Shown here: positions 1 through 7,517 of the stretch, piece after piece | Layout of the letters: each line of letters starts with the position of its first letter | Numbering within the stretch: position 1 is the stretch's first letter | NCBI GenBank assembly: GCA_900551535.1 | Contig: URWJ01000009.1 | Coordinates: 1-22,720 of the forward strand | Direction: 5' to 3' | DNA: 22,720 nt | Origin: an uncultured Granulicatella sp. | Lineage (GTDB): Bacteria; Bacillota; Bacilli; Lactobacillales; Aerococcaceae | Program-made: the position numbers and the translations under genes | The notes under the pieces: model-generated | What the model saw: only the letters and a program-made list of their open reading frames with translations | What the model was told of the DNA's origin: nothing | Databases searched by the model: none

Positions 1-2
1 TT

Positions 3-1271
3 CTAATCTAATAAACTAAGTCGACGAATGAAATCGGCATTCGACTTCGTTTCTCTTAATTGCTTCACGAGTTGTTCACTCGTTTCAAGTCCGTCTCCTT
101 TAATGGCATGACGCACTTTCCAAATGGCTTCTAGCGTTTCTTGTGAAAGGAGCATGTCCTCTTTACGAGTACCTGAACGTTTCACATCAATCGCTGGAAA
201 TACTCTTCTTTCAGCAAGTTCTCTCGAGAGATGGATTTCTGAATTACCCGTTCCTTTGAACTCTTCATAAATCACATCATCCATGCGGCTTCCTGTTTCC
301 ACTAACGCGGTCGCAAGAATCGTTAGGCTACCGCCCTCTTCGATATTTCTGGCAGAACCAAAGAATTTCTTCGGACGGTATAAAGCAGCGGGGTCAATCC
401 CACCACTCAATGTTCTTCCTGAAGGTGGAATCGTTAAGTTATACGCACGGGCAAGACGCGTGAGGCTATCCATCAAGATAATCACGTCACGTCCATCTTC
501 TACAAGACGTAGCGCACGTTCCAATACTAGTTCACTAATCTTAATGTGGTTTTCTGGAAGCTGGTCAAATGTAGAATACACCACTTCCGCATCTACCGTT
601 CTCTCGATGTCCGTTACCTCTTCAGGTCGTTCATCGATGAGTAAAATAATCAATTCCGCTTCTGGATAATTTGTTGTAATTCCATTAGCGATTTCTTTTA
701 GCAAGCTTGTCTTCCCTGCTTTTGGCGGAGCTACGATGAGTCCACGTTGCCCAAAACCAATCGGACAAATTAAATCCAACATACGAGAAGCGATACGACC
801 ACGTGTGGTTTCTAGCACCATTTGTTTTTCAGGATACAATGGTGTAAGTCCTGGGAAATGGTCACGCTCTTTAGCTTCTTCAGGATCTTTTCCATTCACG
901 AAACCAACTTGCATCAACCCATTAAACTTCTCACCTTGACGTGGAGGACGTGCTGTCCCACTCACAAGGTCCCCATTTCGAAGGTCGAAACGGCGAATTT
1001 GCGAAGAAGAAATATAAATATCTTCCTGACTGCTTGAATAGTTAATCGGTCTTAGGAATCCAAAGCCTTCTGCGCGGTTAATGTCTAAGACACCTTCCAC
1101 TTGGAAAAATCCAGTAGCTTCTTCTTGAGCACGAAGAATCGCAAGCGCCAATTCCTTTTTATTCATTTGACCGTAATAAGGAATTTTATAATGTTTGGCA
1201 AAGCCGTACATCTCTTTTAAAGTTTTTTCTTGTAAGCTTTGTAGCGTTACAGTTTCCACTTGTTCTGACAT
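3..1271 (-). CDS. rho: Transcription termination factor Rho
   Basis: This is an RNA-dependent ATPase/helicase that loads on untranslated RNA and dislodges RNA polymerase as a homohexamer in the cytosol. The 422-residue protein is complete and has the usual order of domains: an N-terminal helical part (about 1-50), a cold-shock-like RNA-binding domain with GFGFLR at 69-74 (about 55-125), and a RecA-type motor. Walker A is APPKAGKTS at 181-189, the catalytic-glutamate segment is LIDERPEEV at 211-219, Walker B is VIILMDS at 263-269, and the arginine-finger region KRSGTRKE is at 364-371. No long acidic or Asn-rich insertion is present. The ATG is 11 bp after the murA2 stop and an AAGGGG ribosome binding site lies in that gap, so it is cotranscribed with murA2. 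murZ-rho adjacency is also known in Bacillus. The stop codon is at positions 3-5, so the gene just fits. Confidence 0.98.
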   Translation of the reverse strand: MSEQVETVTLQSLQEKTLKEMYGFAKHYKIPYYGQMNKKELALAILRAQEEATGFFQVEGVLDINRAEGFGFLRPINYSSSQEDIYISSSQIRRFDLRNGDLVSGTARPPRQGEKFNGLMQVGFVNGKDPEEAKERDHFPGLTPLYPEKQMVLETTRGRIASRMLDLICPIGFGQRGLIVAPPKAGKTSLLKEIANGITTNYPEAELIILLIDERPEEVTDIERTVDAEVVYSTFDQLPENHIKISELVLERALRLVEDGRDVIILMDSLTRLARAYNLTIPPSGRTLSGGIDPAALYRPKKFFGSARNIEEGGSLTILATALVETGSRMDDVIYEEFKGTGNSEIHLSRELAERRVFPAIDVKRSGTRKEDMLLSQETLEAIWKVRHAIKGDGLETSEQLVKQLRETKSNADFIRRLSLLD

Positions 1272-1282
1272 AATGCCCCTTC

Positions 1283-2542
1283 TTACTCTTCAATCATCGT
1301 AATATCGGCACCTAATGCTTGTAGTTTTTCAACGATATTTGAATAACCACGTAGGATATGTCCGATATTTGAAATCTTCGTTGTTCCTTCAGCCATTAAT
1401 CCAGCTACCACAAGTCCAGCTCCTGCACGTAGGTCGCTAGCTGCTACTTCGGCACCGACTAATGGTGTTGGGCCTTCAAATGTAATGATATCTTCGATGA
1501 CTTTTCCACGAGCTCCCATGCGGTTTAATTCTGGTACGTGACCGACACGTTTTGGATAAATTGTATCGACAACCATTGCCGTTCCTGTCGCTTTACTAAA
1601 GAGCGGTGTGATGGTTTGTTGCAAGTCTGTCGCAAAGCCTGGATAAGGCATTGTTTTGATATTGACGGCTTTTAATTCGTCTGTTGGGAATACATAAATA
1701 TCGTCTTCGCCAACTTCCATCTTTACGCCCATTTCGTTCATCTTCGCAATGAGACTTTCTAAGTGTTCGAAGATTACGTTTTTCACACGGACACCCTCAC
1801 CAACTGCTGCTGCAATTGATAAATATGTTCCTGCTTCAATACGGTCTGGAATAATGGTATGCGTACATCCATGTAAGCTTTCCACACCTTCCACACGAAT
1901 GATGCTTGTTCCAGCACCTTTAATATTGGCACCCATTTTATTTAATAAGTTTACTACATCGATAATTTCAGGCTCGCGCGCTGCATTTTCGATAATCGTT
2001 TTTCCTTTTGCACGAACAGATGCTAGCAATACATTAATTGTCGCACCTACAGATACAACGTCCATATAAATTTTCGTACCAACAAGGCCTTCTTCGCCAG
2101 TAGATAAGTAGATAGCACCATCATGGTCTCTCACATCAGCACCAAGCGCTTTGAAACCTTTTAAATGTTGGTCAATTGGACGAGGGCCTAAGAAGCAGCC
2201 ACCTGGAAGTCCAACAACCCCTTCCCCAAATTTAGCAAGAGTTGCTCCCATAAAATAATAAGAAGCACGCATGCTTTGGATTTTCCCTTTTGGCATCGGG
2301 ATTGATTTCATTTCTCTTGGGTCGATGGTTAACGTTCCATCAACGAATTCTGTTTTTACGTTAAAATCATTCAAAATTTCAATTAAGGCATCTACGTCCT
2401 GAATCTCAGGGACACCCTCTAATACGACTGGTTCATTCGCGATAATAGCAGCCGGAATTAAAGCTACTGTACTGTTTTTAGCTCCACTAATGGTTACTTC
2501 CCCTTTAAGTGGTTTACCGCCGTTAATGACTAATTTTTTCAT
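1283..2542 (-). CDS. murA2: UDP-N-acetylglucosamine 1-carboxyvinyltransferase (MurA2/MurZ type)
   Basis: MurA makes the first committed step of peptidoglycan synthesis, transferring enolpyruvate from PEP to UDP-GlcNAc in the cytosol. The 419-residue product has the family hallmarks: substrate-site Lys22-Asn23 in SGAKNS, Arg92 in QSMRAS, the catalytic cysteine Cys116 in the loop GGCFLGPRPID, and Asp306 in FATDLQQT. The cysteine predicts fosfomycin sensitivity of this isozyme. Low-GC Gram-positives usually carry two MurA paralogues. Linkage to rho, as in Bacillus murZ-rho, points to the second (MurA2/MurZ) type. The ATG at 2542 was chosen because AAAGGAA sits about 8 nt upstream. An in-frame TTG at 2572 would lie upstream of the likely transcription start. 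The gene is transcribed together with rho. Confidence 0.96.
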   Translation of the reverse strand: MKKLVINGGKPLKGEVTISGAKNSTVALIPAAIIANEPVVLEGVPEIQDVDALIEILNDFNVKTEFVDGTLTIDPREMKSIPMPKGKIQSMRASYYFMGATLAKFGEGVVGLPGGCFLGPRPIDQHLKGFKALGADVRDHDGAIYLSTGEEGLVGTKIYMDVVSVGATINVLLASVRAKGKTIIENAAREPEIIDVVNLLNKMGANIKGAGTSIIRVEGVESLHGCTHTIIPDRIEAGTYLSIAAAVGEGVRVKNVIFEHLESLIAKMNEMGVKMEVGEDDIYVFPTDELKAVNIKTMPYPGFATDLQQTITPLFSKATGTAMVVDTIYPKRVGHVPELNRMGARGKVIEDIITFEGPTPLVGAEVAASDLRAGAGLVVAGLMAEGTTKISNIGHILRGYSNIVEKLQALGADITMIEE

Positions 2543-2574
2543 ACTCAAATTCCTTTCACTAAATGTTCTCAATT

Positions 2575-2583
2575 ATTATACCA
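2575..2583 (-). promoter_or_regulatory. Promoter of murA2-rho (extended -10)
   Basis: On the minus strand TGGTATAAT gives a perfect -10 with the TGn extension. The expected start of transcription near 2568 leaves a leader of about 25 nt before the ATG at 2542. No good -35 is visible 17 bp upstream, which is common for extended -10 promoters. It faces away from the birA promoter. Confidence 0.65.
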
Positions 2584-2624
2584 TGTTCACAGTAGAATCC
2601 GCTATCTTTTAATCGTTTGCATCT

Positions 2625-2658
2625 ATTGTTAACCTTTAAAAATTCAATAGTTGACAAT
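2625..2658. promoter_or_regulatory. BirA operator (biotin box)
   Basis: The half sites ATTGTTAACC (2625-2634) and AGTTGACAAT (2649-2658) form an inverted repeat separated by 14 bp, with 8 of 10 bases symmetric. This matches the known Gram-positive BirA box layout, with GTTAAC-type half sites about 14-15 bp apart. The right half covers the -35 of the birA promoter, so biotinoyl-AMP-bound BirA bound here would block it. That means autoregulation of birA-bioY by biotin. The site match is read by eye; the regulation is inferred from the family. Confidence 0.8.
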
Positions 2659-2678
2659 CGTTTCAAATCTGTTACACT
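2651..2678 (+). promoter_or_regulatory. Promoter of birA-bioY
   Basis: A perfect -35 TTGACA (2651-2656) is followed after 16 bp by TACACT (2673-2678), which matches four of six -10 bases. The predicted start near 2685 gives a leader of about 27 nt ending in an AAAGGAGG ribosome binding site. The -35 lies inside the right half of the BirA palindrome. Confidence 0.75.
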
Positions 2679-2711
2679 TAGGAACATGAATACTGACGAA
2701 AGGAGGATATT

Positions 2712-3704
2712 ATGAGCACTAAACAGGACGTTTTACGTCTATTATATAGTACCGTGGACAAACCTCTTTCAGGACAAGATATCGCAGAACAACTGAACCT
2801 TTCTCGTACTGCTGTGTGGAAAGCCATCCAGCAATTAAAAAAAGATGGTTACGAAATCACTTCAAGCACAAAGGTTGGTTATCAATTATCTAGACAAACG
2901 GATTTGTTAACCCTTGAAGGCATTCGCACTCATTTGGGAGAGGCTCTTCAAGATTGGGATATTCAAGTTTTTGAAACAACTACTTCAACCAATGATTTAG
3001 CTAAAACTTACGGCGCATCAGGCTCAAGAGTCCCAACCTTCTTTATTGCAGAAGAGCAAACGGCAGGTCGTGGACGACTAGGAAGAACATTCCTCTCTCC
3101 ACCAAAATCTGGACTTTATATGAGTATCTGTATTTTCCCAGAAGGTGATTTGGACAGTATTTCGCTGATCACTTGTGCTACGGCCGTTGCCGCAACACGA
3201 GCGGTGGAATCCTTTATCCATGAAAAAATTGGGATTAAATGGGTGAACGACCTCTATTTTCACGATAAAAAGATTGCCGGTATCTTAACAGAAGCCGTGA
3301 CGAATATTGAAGCTCAGAAGGTCGATGCACTGATTGTCGGAATGGGAATTAACTTGCATATCGATGATGCTATTATTCCAGAGGATTTAAAACCGATTAT
3401 CGGTTCCCTCTTTTCTCCGCAAGAAATTCCAGACGGTTTCAGCCGCAATGAATTCGTCGCACGTTTCCTAAAAGAATGGAATCACTGCTACGAAGATATC
3501 AATGCCGGTAAGAGGGACTTCATGGAAGAATACAAAGACCATTCCATCATTGTCGGCAAGAAAGTCAATGTCATTAGCGGTATGAAAACATATCCTGCCA
3601 CTGCAAAAAGCGTGGACAATAACGGGCATCTTATCGTCCAAACAGATGACGGTGCCATTCATTCATTATCTTATGGCGAAGTAAGCATTCGCCCAGAAAA
3701 CTAA
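2712..3704 (+). CDS. birA: Bifunctional biotin--protein ligase / biotin operon repressor BirA
   Basis: BirA activates biotin to biotinoyl-AMP and attaches it to the carrier lysine of biotin-dependent carboxylases. The DNA-binding form also represses biotin genes. The 330-residue protein starts with a winged-helix domain (about 5-62; recognition region LNLSRTAVWKAIQQLKKDG). The catalytic domain follows, with the biotinoyl-AMP loop GRGRLGR at 119-125, KWVND at 176-180, KIAGIL at 187-192 and GMGINL at 210-215, then a C-terminal SH3-like domain (about 280-330). The HTH makes it a Group II, regulatory ligase. The start has a strong AAAGGAGG site 7 nt upstream. bioY follows 19 bp downstream in the same operon. 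The operator in front of the gene indicates control of its own transcription. No biotin synthesis genes are present here. Confidence 0.97.
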   Translation: MSTKQDVLRLLYSTVDKPLSGQDIAEQLNLSRTAVWKAIQQLKKDGYEITSSTKVGYQLSRQTDLLTLEGIRTHLGEALQDWDIQVFETTTSTNDLAKTYGASGSRVPTFFIAEEQTAGRGRLGRTFLSPPKSGLYMSICIFPEGDLDSISLITCATAVAATRAVESFIHEKIGIKWVNDLYFHDKKIAGILTEAVTNIEAQKVDALIVGMGINLHIDDAIIPEDLKPIIGSLFSPQEIPDGFSRNEFVARFLKEWNHCYEDINAGKRDFMEEYKDHSIIVGKKVNVISGMKTYPATAKSVDNNGHLIVQTDDGAIHSLSYGEVSIRPEN

Positions 3705-3723
3705 AAGATTAGGAGTTAAACTC

Positions 3724-4251
3724 ATGAAAAAAATATCGATTAAAACAATTGTGCTCGCAGCACTTCTAGGAGCACTCTGCTATGTATCTAGCTACTTAAA
3801 AATTCCGATTGGTCCAGTACCATTCTCAGCACAAACAGCCACAGTGATTTTGGCATCATTATTATTGCCACCAGTTGGCGCTTTTGCTGCTCAATTTGTT
3901 CACTTCCTATTACTTTTCTTATTAGGAGGAGGAACTGCATTATTTATTTCTCCATCATTTGGTTTTGTTATTGGATTTATGGTTGCAGCTCCTGTGATTT
4001 CATTTATCGGAAACAGTATCAACAATATCTTCGGATGGGTGATTGCCGCTCTTGTCGGTGAAGTCATTTTCTACGTCATCGGAATTCCGTTTATGACCTT
4101 TGTATTAATAGGATTACAAGGAAAGAACTTAGATCTTCAACAAATTCTTGGCTTCGGTTTATATCCATTCATTCTTCCTGACTTAGGAAAATTAGTCGTT
4201 GCCGTATTCCTTGCAGATCGTATTAAAGCCATTACTAAAAAAGACTTTTAA
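3724..4251 (+). CDS. bioY: Biotin ECF transporter substrate-binding subunit BioY
   Basis: BioY is the membrane S-component that captures biotin, usually working with the shared EcfA-EcfA'-EcfT energising module encoded elsewhere. The 175-residue protein is almost entirely hydrophobic, with about six membrane segments beginning near residues 8, 38, 60, 80, 105 and 150. Family features include the early IPIGPVPFSAQT motif (27-38) and, near the end, ILPDLGKL with Asp153 and Lys156, which correspond to biotin-contacting residues known in BioY structures. It lies 19 bp after birA with a TAGGAG ribosome binding site, so it shares the BirA-controlled promoter. The combination suggests an organism that scavenges rather than makes biotin, although biosynthesis genes could lie elsewhere. 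No ECF ATPase or T-component is in the window. Confidence 0.96.
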   Translation: MKKISIKTIVLAALLGALCYVSSYLKIPIGPVPFSAQTATVILASLLLPPVGAFAAQFVHFLLLFLLGGGTALFISPSFGFVIGFMVAAPVISFIGNSINNIFGWVIAALVGEVIFYVIGIPFMTFVLIGLQGKNLDLQQILGFGLYPFILPDLGKLVVAVFLADRIKAITKKDF

Positions 4252-4260
4252 AAAGCATAA

Positions 4261-4300
4261 AAAATAAGCTAGGCATAATGCCTAGCTTATTTTTATTGTT
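4261..4300. terminator. Bidirectional intrinsic terminator between bioY and the PTS IID gene
   Basis: A perfect 15-bp inverted repeat (4261-4275 and 4279-4293) encloses a 3-nt TAA loop. The GC-rich core AGCTAGGCA is flanked by A-runs on the left and T-runs on the right. It can therefore end birA-bioY transcripts rightward and EIID transcripts leftward. Confidence 0.93.
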
Positions 4301-4306
4301 CAAGGA

Positions 4307-5152
4307 TTAACCCCAGAATTTAACTCCTAGTACGTTTCCTAAGAATGCAAAACCGATTCCGACAACTAATAGAAGAACGATACAACGTAATGGCGTCCAT
4401 TTTTTACGCGCTAATAAGTAGTAAAGTCCTAAAGTAATTCCTAATGGAATTAATTTTGGTAATACACCATCTAAGATTGATTGGATAACGATTGGTTTTT
4501 CACCGTTTGCGATTTGAATTCCTAATTTAGTACCACCGTAAAGGCTAGTTAAAGCCCCAACAACGAATACCCCTAGGATTGAAGCAGCACGAGTGAATTC
4601 TTTGGCATTTGCAGTAAAGATACCGATTGCATCTGTTCCTAAGTTATAAGACCAATGCATTAACCAGTAACGAATTGCAAATTGGAAGATATTAAATACC
4701 GCTAAGAATAGTAATGGTCCAGCGATGCTTCCTTTTAATGCAAAGTCTGAAGAAATACCGGCTACGATTGGAACTAATGTGAACCAGAATAAAGCGTCAC
4801 CGATACCACCCAATGGTCCCATTGCAGCAACACGTACCGCACGGATTGTTGGAATATCTGCTTTGTTTTGTTCAAGAGATAATACAATCCCCATTACGAA
4901 TGTTACTAAGAATGGGTGAGTATTGAAGAACTCTAAGTTATGAGACATTGATGCAGCTAAGTCATCTTTGTCTGTATGGATTTTTTCCAACCCTGGTAAA
5001 ATACCGTATAACCAGCCACCTGCTTGCATACGTTCATAGTTGAAAGAAGATTGTAAGAAAATTGAACGCCATGCCATTTTGTTTAAAGTTGCTTTATCTA
5101 AGCGTGGAGCAGGCGTTTGGTTTTTATAAGAATCTGGAATATTATATGCCAT
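4307..5152 (-). CDS. PTS mannose/fructose/sorbose-family EIID membrane component
   Basis: EIID is one of the two membrane subunits of mannose-family phosphotransferase systems and helps EIIC bring the sugar in. The 281-residue protein shows the family pattern: a cytosolic N-terminal half with NKMAWRSIFLQSSFNYERMQ near 23-42, the central AAMGPLGGIGDALFW loop, and a C-terminal membrane segment ending in FWG. The ATG at 5152 was chosen because GGAGGTG lies 9 nt upstream, inside the EIIC gene; an upstream in-frame codon at 5167 lacks such a site. It overlaps the EIIC end by 11 nt, so translation is probably coupled. Specificity cannot be read from the sequence. The set resembles GalNAc-type systems, and a mannose-family PTS is also part of the pneumococcal fucose locus. 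Confidence 0.94.
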   Translation of the reverse strand: MAYNIPDSYKNQTPAPRLDKATLNKMAWRSIFLQSSFNYERMQAGGWLYGILPGLEKIHTDKDDLAASMSHNLEFFNTHPFLVTFVMGIVLSLEQNKADIPTIRAVRVAAMGPLGGIGDALFWFTLVPIVAGISSDFALKGSIAGPLLFLAVFNIFQFAIRYWLMHWSYNLGTDAIGIFTANAKEFTRAASILGVFVVGALTSLYGGTKLGIQIANGEKPIVIQSILDGVLPKLIPLGITLGLYYLLARKKWTPLRCIVLLLVVGIGFAFLGNVLGVKFWG

Positions 5153-5948
5153 CTTCTTCACCTCCATCGTTCACAATGCTAGCACCCGCTGTTTTGAATT
5201 TTGTTTGGATTTGGAAATCCCAGTATGCAATTGCAAAACCAATGAACGCTAATAATACTAATGCAGATCCAGCTAAGCTTTCACTTGCAGAAACAATGTT
5301 TGCTAAAGCAAAACCTAAGAAGTAGAAGCCCCATAGTTCTTTAGAAACCATTACTTTTAGTAAGATTGCGAACCCTACGAAGCGCATCATACCACCGGCA
5401 GCACCTAAACCTGACATGAACCATTCAGGAATAGATTTTGTTAAAGTATCCCCGATAGCTTGTCCACCGACGAAGAATAATACAACTACAAGACCAAAGA
5501 TAGCTCCTAATGCAGCCATTGCTAAGTAGTTCAAGCGAGCAATTCCTTTTGGATTTGCATCGTGTGCATACTTATCAGCCACAGCCATCATTGGTGACAT
5601 TAAAGCAAAGATTAAAGTAACGCCATATTGACCTAAAAGCGCAAATGGAACAGCAGCACCTACTGCAGCAGCTGGTTCTAATTTAAGGCTGATAGCTAAT
5701 ACTGTCGCCATAATTCCGCCGATTACGGCATTAGGTGGTTGTGCCCCACCGACTGGCATGTTACCGATTGTCATTAATTGGTAAGTACCCCCAACAACTA
5801 ACCCTGTTTGTACGTCGCCCAAAATAGCTCCGATCACTGGACCCATTACGATAGGTTGGTATAGTGATTCTAAAAAGCTGAATTGGTCAATCGCAGCAAC
5901 AAAAGTTACAAGGAATACTAATAAGATTTGAATAAAACTTGCTTGCAT
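5142..5948 (-). CDS. PTS mannose/fructose/sorbose-family EIIC membrane component
   Basis: EIIC forms the sugar-translocating channel of the mannose-family PTS with EIID. The product is about 268 residues of alternating hydrophobic segments. It has the characteristic early sequence FVAAIDQFSFLESLYQPIV and the glycine-rich GPVIGAILGDVQTGLVVGG and GGAQPPNAVIGGI stretches, typical of the AgaW/ManY family. Two ATGs compete. The one at 5948 has AAGGGG at a normal 9-nt distance; the one at 5954 lies only 3 nt from that site but would add just two residues. The last codons overlap the EIID start. EIIB lies 28 bp upstream on the same transcript. Its final residues GGEEDGI are acidic and double as the region carrying the EIID ribosome binding site. 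Confidence 0.94.
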   Translation of the reverse strand: MQASFIQILLVFLVTFVAAIDQFSFLESLYQPIVMGPVIGAILGDVQTGLVVGGTYQLMTIGNMPVGGAQPPNAVIGGIMATVLAISLKLEPAAAVGAAVPFALLGQYGVTLIFALMSPMMAVADKYAHDANPKGIARLNYLAMAALGAIFGLVVVLFFVGGQAIGDTLTKSIPEWFMSGLGAAGGMMRFVGFAILLKVMVSKELWGFYFLGFALANIVSASESLAGSALVLLAFIGFAIAYWDFQIQTKFKTAGASIVNDGGEEDGI

Positions 5949-5976
5949 ATTCATTGACCCCTTTTATAAATAAAAA

Positions 5977-6453
5977 TTATTGGAATAATTTCGAAACGTC
6001 TTCTTTTCCTTCAGTTGGTACTTTCTGAATTTCAAGTTCGACACCTAACTCCTGCAGTCTTCTAAATGCAGCAACATCTGCATCATCAACCGCAACAACA
6101 CCTGCTACTTGGCGTTTTCCTTCCGCCATGTGCATGTTCCCAATGTTAACCTTCTTGATTGGCACTCCTCCCTCTACTAATTTCACTACGTCTTGAGGAT
6201 TTTCACAGATGATGAAAATCAACTGACGGTCTGCTGCTTTACCGATGACATTAATCGTTTTTTCAATAGTGAAATAACGAGTTTGTGCACCAGCTGGAGC
6301 AGCCATATCCATTAACCCTTGACGCATCGGATCCGCAGCTACTTTATCGTTAGCAACAAGCAGTAGGTTGGCCCCTAAGTAAGATGACCATTGAGTTGCA
6401 ACTTGACCGTGAATCATACGATTGTCAATTCGTGTTAATAAAATATTTGGCAT
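5977..6453 (-). CDS. PTS mannose/fructose/sorbose-family EIIB component
   Basis: EIIB is the cytosolic phosphocarrier that accepts phosphate from EIIA on a histidine and passes it to the incoming sugar. The 158-residue protein carries the expected active-site His15 in RIDNRMIHGQVATQW, and VNIGNMHMAEGKRQV further on resembles the GalNAc/galactosamine (AgaV/AgaB) subgroup. The start at 6453 is set by AAAGGAGAG 8 nt upstream; an in-frame ATG at 6471 lies before that site. It heads an EIIB-EIIC-EIID unit. The partner EIIA is about 1 kb further upstream on a separate transcript (7517-7963). This split between EIIA and the rest is unusual but seen in some streptococcal systems. Assignment to the mannose family is firm; the sugar is not known. 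Confidence 0.94.
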   Translation of the reverse strand: MPNILLTRIDNRMIHGQVATQWSSYLGANLLLVANDKVAADPMRQGLMDMAAPAGAQTRYFTIEKTINVIGKAADRQLIFIICENPQDVVKLVEGGVPIKKVNIGNMHMAEGKRQVAGVVAVDDADVAAFRRLQELGVELEIQKVPTEGKEDVSKLFQ

Positions 6454-6485
6454 TACTAGCTCTCCTTTCATAAAAAGCTAAATTC

Positions 6486-6514
6486 ATTATACATAATTCT
6501 TCGATTTTTTGGAA
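6486..6514 (-). promoter_or_regulatory. Candidate promoter of EIIB-EIIC-EIID
   Basis: A perfect -10 TATAAT (6486-6491 on the minus strand) lies about 33 nt before the EIIB start. The best -35 at 17 bp is the weak TTCCAA (6509-6514). The cre-like site covers this -35. An independent promoter is expected because a strong terminator closes the upstream unit at 6708-6735. No sigma-54 style -24/-12 pair was seen. Confidence 0.6.
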
Positions 6515-6524
6515 GCGTTTTAGT
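6509..6524. promoter_or_regulatory. Candidate cre (CcpA) site at the EIIBCD promoter
   Basis: The plus-strand 16-mer TTGGAAGCGTTTTAGT matches the cre consensus WTGNAARCGNWWWCAW at 14 of 16 positions, including the AAGCG core. It overlaps the presumed -35, the position expected for CcpA repression when preferred sugars are present. Confidence 0.55.
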
Positions 6525-6707
6525 AAAACTTTTTTAATAAATTCTTCATTTTTGAGTTTTTATTACATTTTTGTATTGCTAATTTGTAAAACATTATATA
6601 TAAATGCTTTTTCCACCACTTTGATGTCAGACAACTCTCACTAATCTCTACAAATATATTTGAAATTCTTCACAATTAACAAAGTCCCCCCCTCAATTTT
6701 TTTCCAT

Positions 6708-6735
6708 AAAAAAAGAAGCTTAGAATCTAAGCTTC
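6708..6735 (-). terminator. Intrinsic terminator of the EIIA-yajC-membrane protein unit
   Basis: A 9-bp perfect stem (6715-6723 with 6727-6735, 3-nt loop) is followed on the minus strand by seven Ts (6714-6708). It starts 10 bp after the stop codon of the 161-residue membrane protein and separates that transcript from the EIIBCD unit. The 6454-6707 gap holds otherwise only AT-rich sequence, the EIIB promoter and a cre-like site. Confidence 0.9.
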
Positions 6736-6744
6736 CATTTCACT

Positions 6745-7230
6745 TTATTTTGATTTTCCGATAATAGAACTAGTTCCACTGATAGTCACGATGACACCAA
6801 ACGCAATGATAATCATTCGATTGACCATCTCTCCTGAGACAAAGAAACTTCCAGCGATAATCAGAACTCCTGCTAAACTAACGAGTAATGTTTTAGCAAG
6901 GGATCCTTGCTGTTCATTTTGCTTCGCTCGGTTTAAGTCTCCTTCTTGAACTCCCTTTTGCACCACATACTTTGGCAAAATACTTTTCAGATAAGCAACT
7001 GTCGCAAGCGCGTAGAATAACGCTCCTACAAATACGCATAGCAACACATCTCCTGGAAAGAAACTATAAAAAATAGCTCCCAAAGCAAATGCAATAACAA
7101 AGCGATGTCTAAAGGCATTAAAGGTCACTAGGTCATCTGTTGGAATATGATAAACCGTCTTTAAGAATGGCAGATAGAAATAATCCTTACCGTCAGCTCC
7201 TGTATAAAACTCTCCAAAAATCGATTGCAT
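6745..7230 (-). CDS. Unrecognised four-TM membrane protein in the PTS EIIA unit
   Basis: I do not recognise this 161-residue protein. It begins with a soluble segment of about 42 residues rich in aromatics (FYTGADGKDYFYLPFLKTVY). A close pair of hydrophobic helices follows (about 43-59 and 61-81), then a hydrophilic loop (about 82-110, QNEQQG) and a second pair (about 111-131 and 137-157). The overall look is of a small integral membrane protein with both ends on the same side. It starts 11 bp after the YajC-like gene with a modest GGTGA ribosome binding site and is the last gene before a strong terminator. Being cotranscribed with a mannose-family EIIA suggests a role in that sugar system, but nothing in the sequence shows which. 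Confidence 0.8.
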   Translation of the reverse strand: MQSIFGEFYTGADGKDYFYLPFLKTVYHIPTDDLVTFNAFRHRFVIAFALGAIFYSFFPGDVLLCVFVGALFYALATVAYLKSILPKYVVQKGVQEGDLNRAKQNEQQGSLAKTLLVSLAGVLIIAGSFFVSGEMVNRMIIIAFGVIVTISGTSSIIGKSK

Positions 7231-7241
7231 ACAGTCACCGC

Positions 7242-7517
7242 TTATAAGACTTCAGAAATTGCAAAACGAGATACCGTAATCACGACGCCTTTTGCAATCT
7301 CAACATCCACTTTTTCTTCGTCAACTTTCTTTACAGTACCATATAATCCATTCGCACAGACAACACGTTTTCCAACTTGTAATGCTTCATGTAATTTTTC
7401 AAAATACTGTTGTTGACGTTTCATATTTTTTCTTGAGAAGAAATAATAAATCCCTAAAATTACAACGACGAATACGATAAACGTAAGGGAACTCACTAAA
7501 ATAATATTGGCAGTCAT
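7242..7517 (-). CDS. YajC-like single-TM protein linked to PTS EIIA
   Basis: The 91-residue protein has one N-terminal membrane helix (about 5-27, ending FFSRKNMKRQQQ), a short linker and a small basic-acidic beta domain with the YajC pattern VGKRVVCANGLYGTVKKV. Its length and layout match YajC, the accessory subunit of SecDF-YajC. Its start codon overlaps the EIIA stop as TAATG, so it is translationally coupled to a PTS gene rather than sitting beside secDF or tgt, where housekeeping yajC is often found. YajC-like proteins are also found beside GalNAc/hyaluronan-type mannose-family PTS genes in streptococci. It is therefore probably a PTS-associated paralogue, perhaps assisting EIIC/EIID in the membrane. 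That role is inference; a second, housekeeping yajC elsewhere would support it. Confidence 0.85.
   Translation of the reverse strand: MTANIILVSSLTFIVFVVVILGIYYFFSRKNMKRQQQYFEKLHEALQVGKRVVCANGLYGTVKKVDEEKVDVEIAKGVVITVSRFAISEVL

Noticed and set aside
283..669. A 128-codon rightward open frame opposite rho
   Set aside because: It is antisense to a conserved part of rho and lacks a plausible start signal; the Ser/Arg-rich translation is typical of a shadow frame.
2543..2572. Longer murA2 start at the TTG at 2572
   Set aside because: It lies at or before the predicted transcription start and has no ribosome binding site, while the ATG at 2542 has both a good site and the normal family N-terminus.
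2581..2711. Riboswitch-type leader ahead of birA-bioY
   Set aside because: The leader is only about 27 nt and control is well explained by the BirA palindrome at the promoter.
6525..6707. Possible sigma-54 promoter or LevR-type control for the mannose-family PTS
   Set aside because: No TGGCAC-N5-TTGC type sequence was found and no LevR/ManR activator gene is present; a sigma-70-like TATAAT is available instead.
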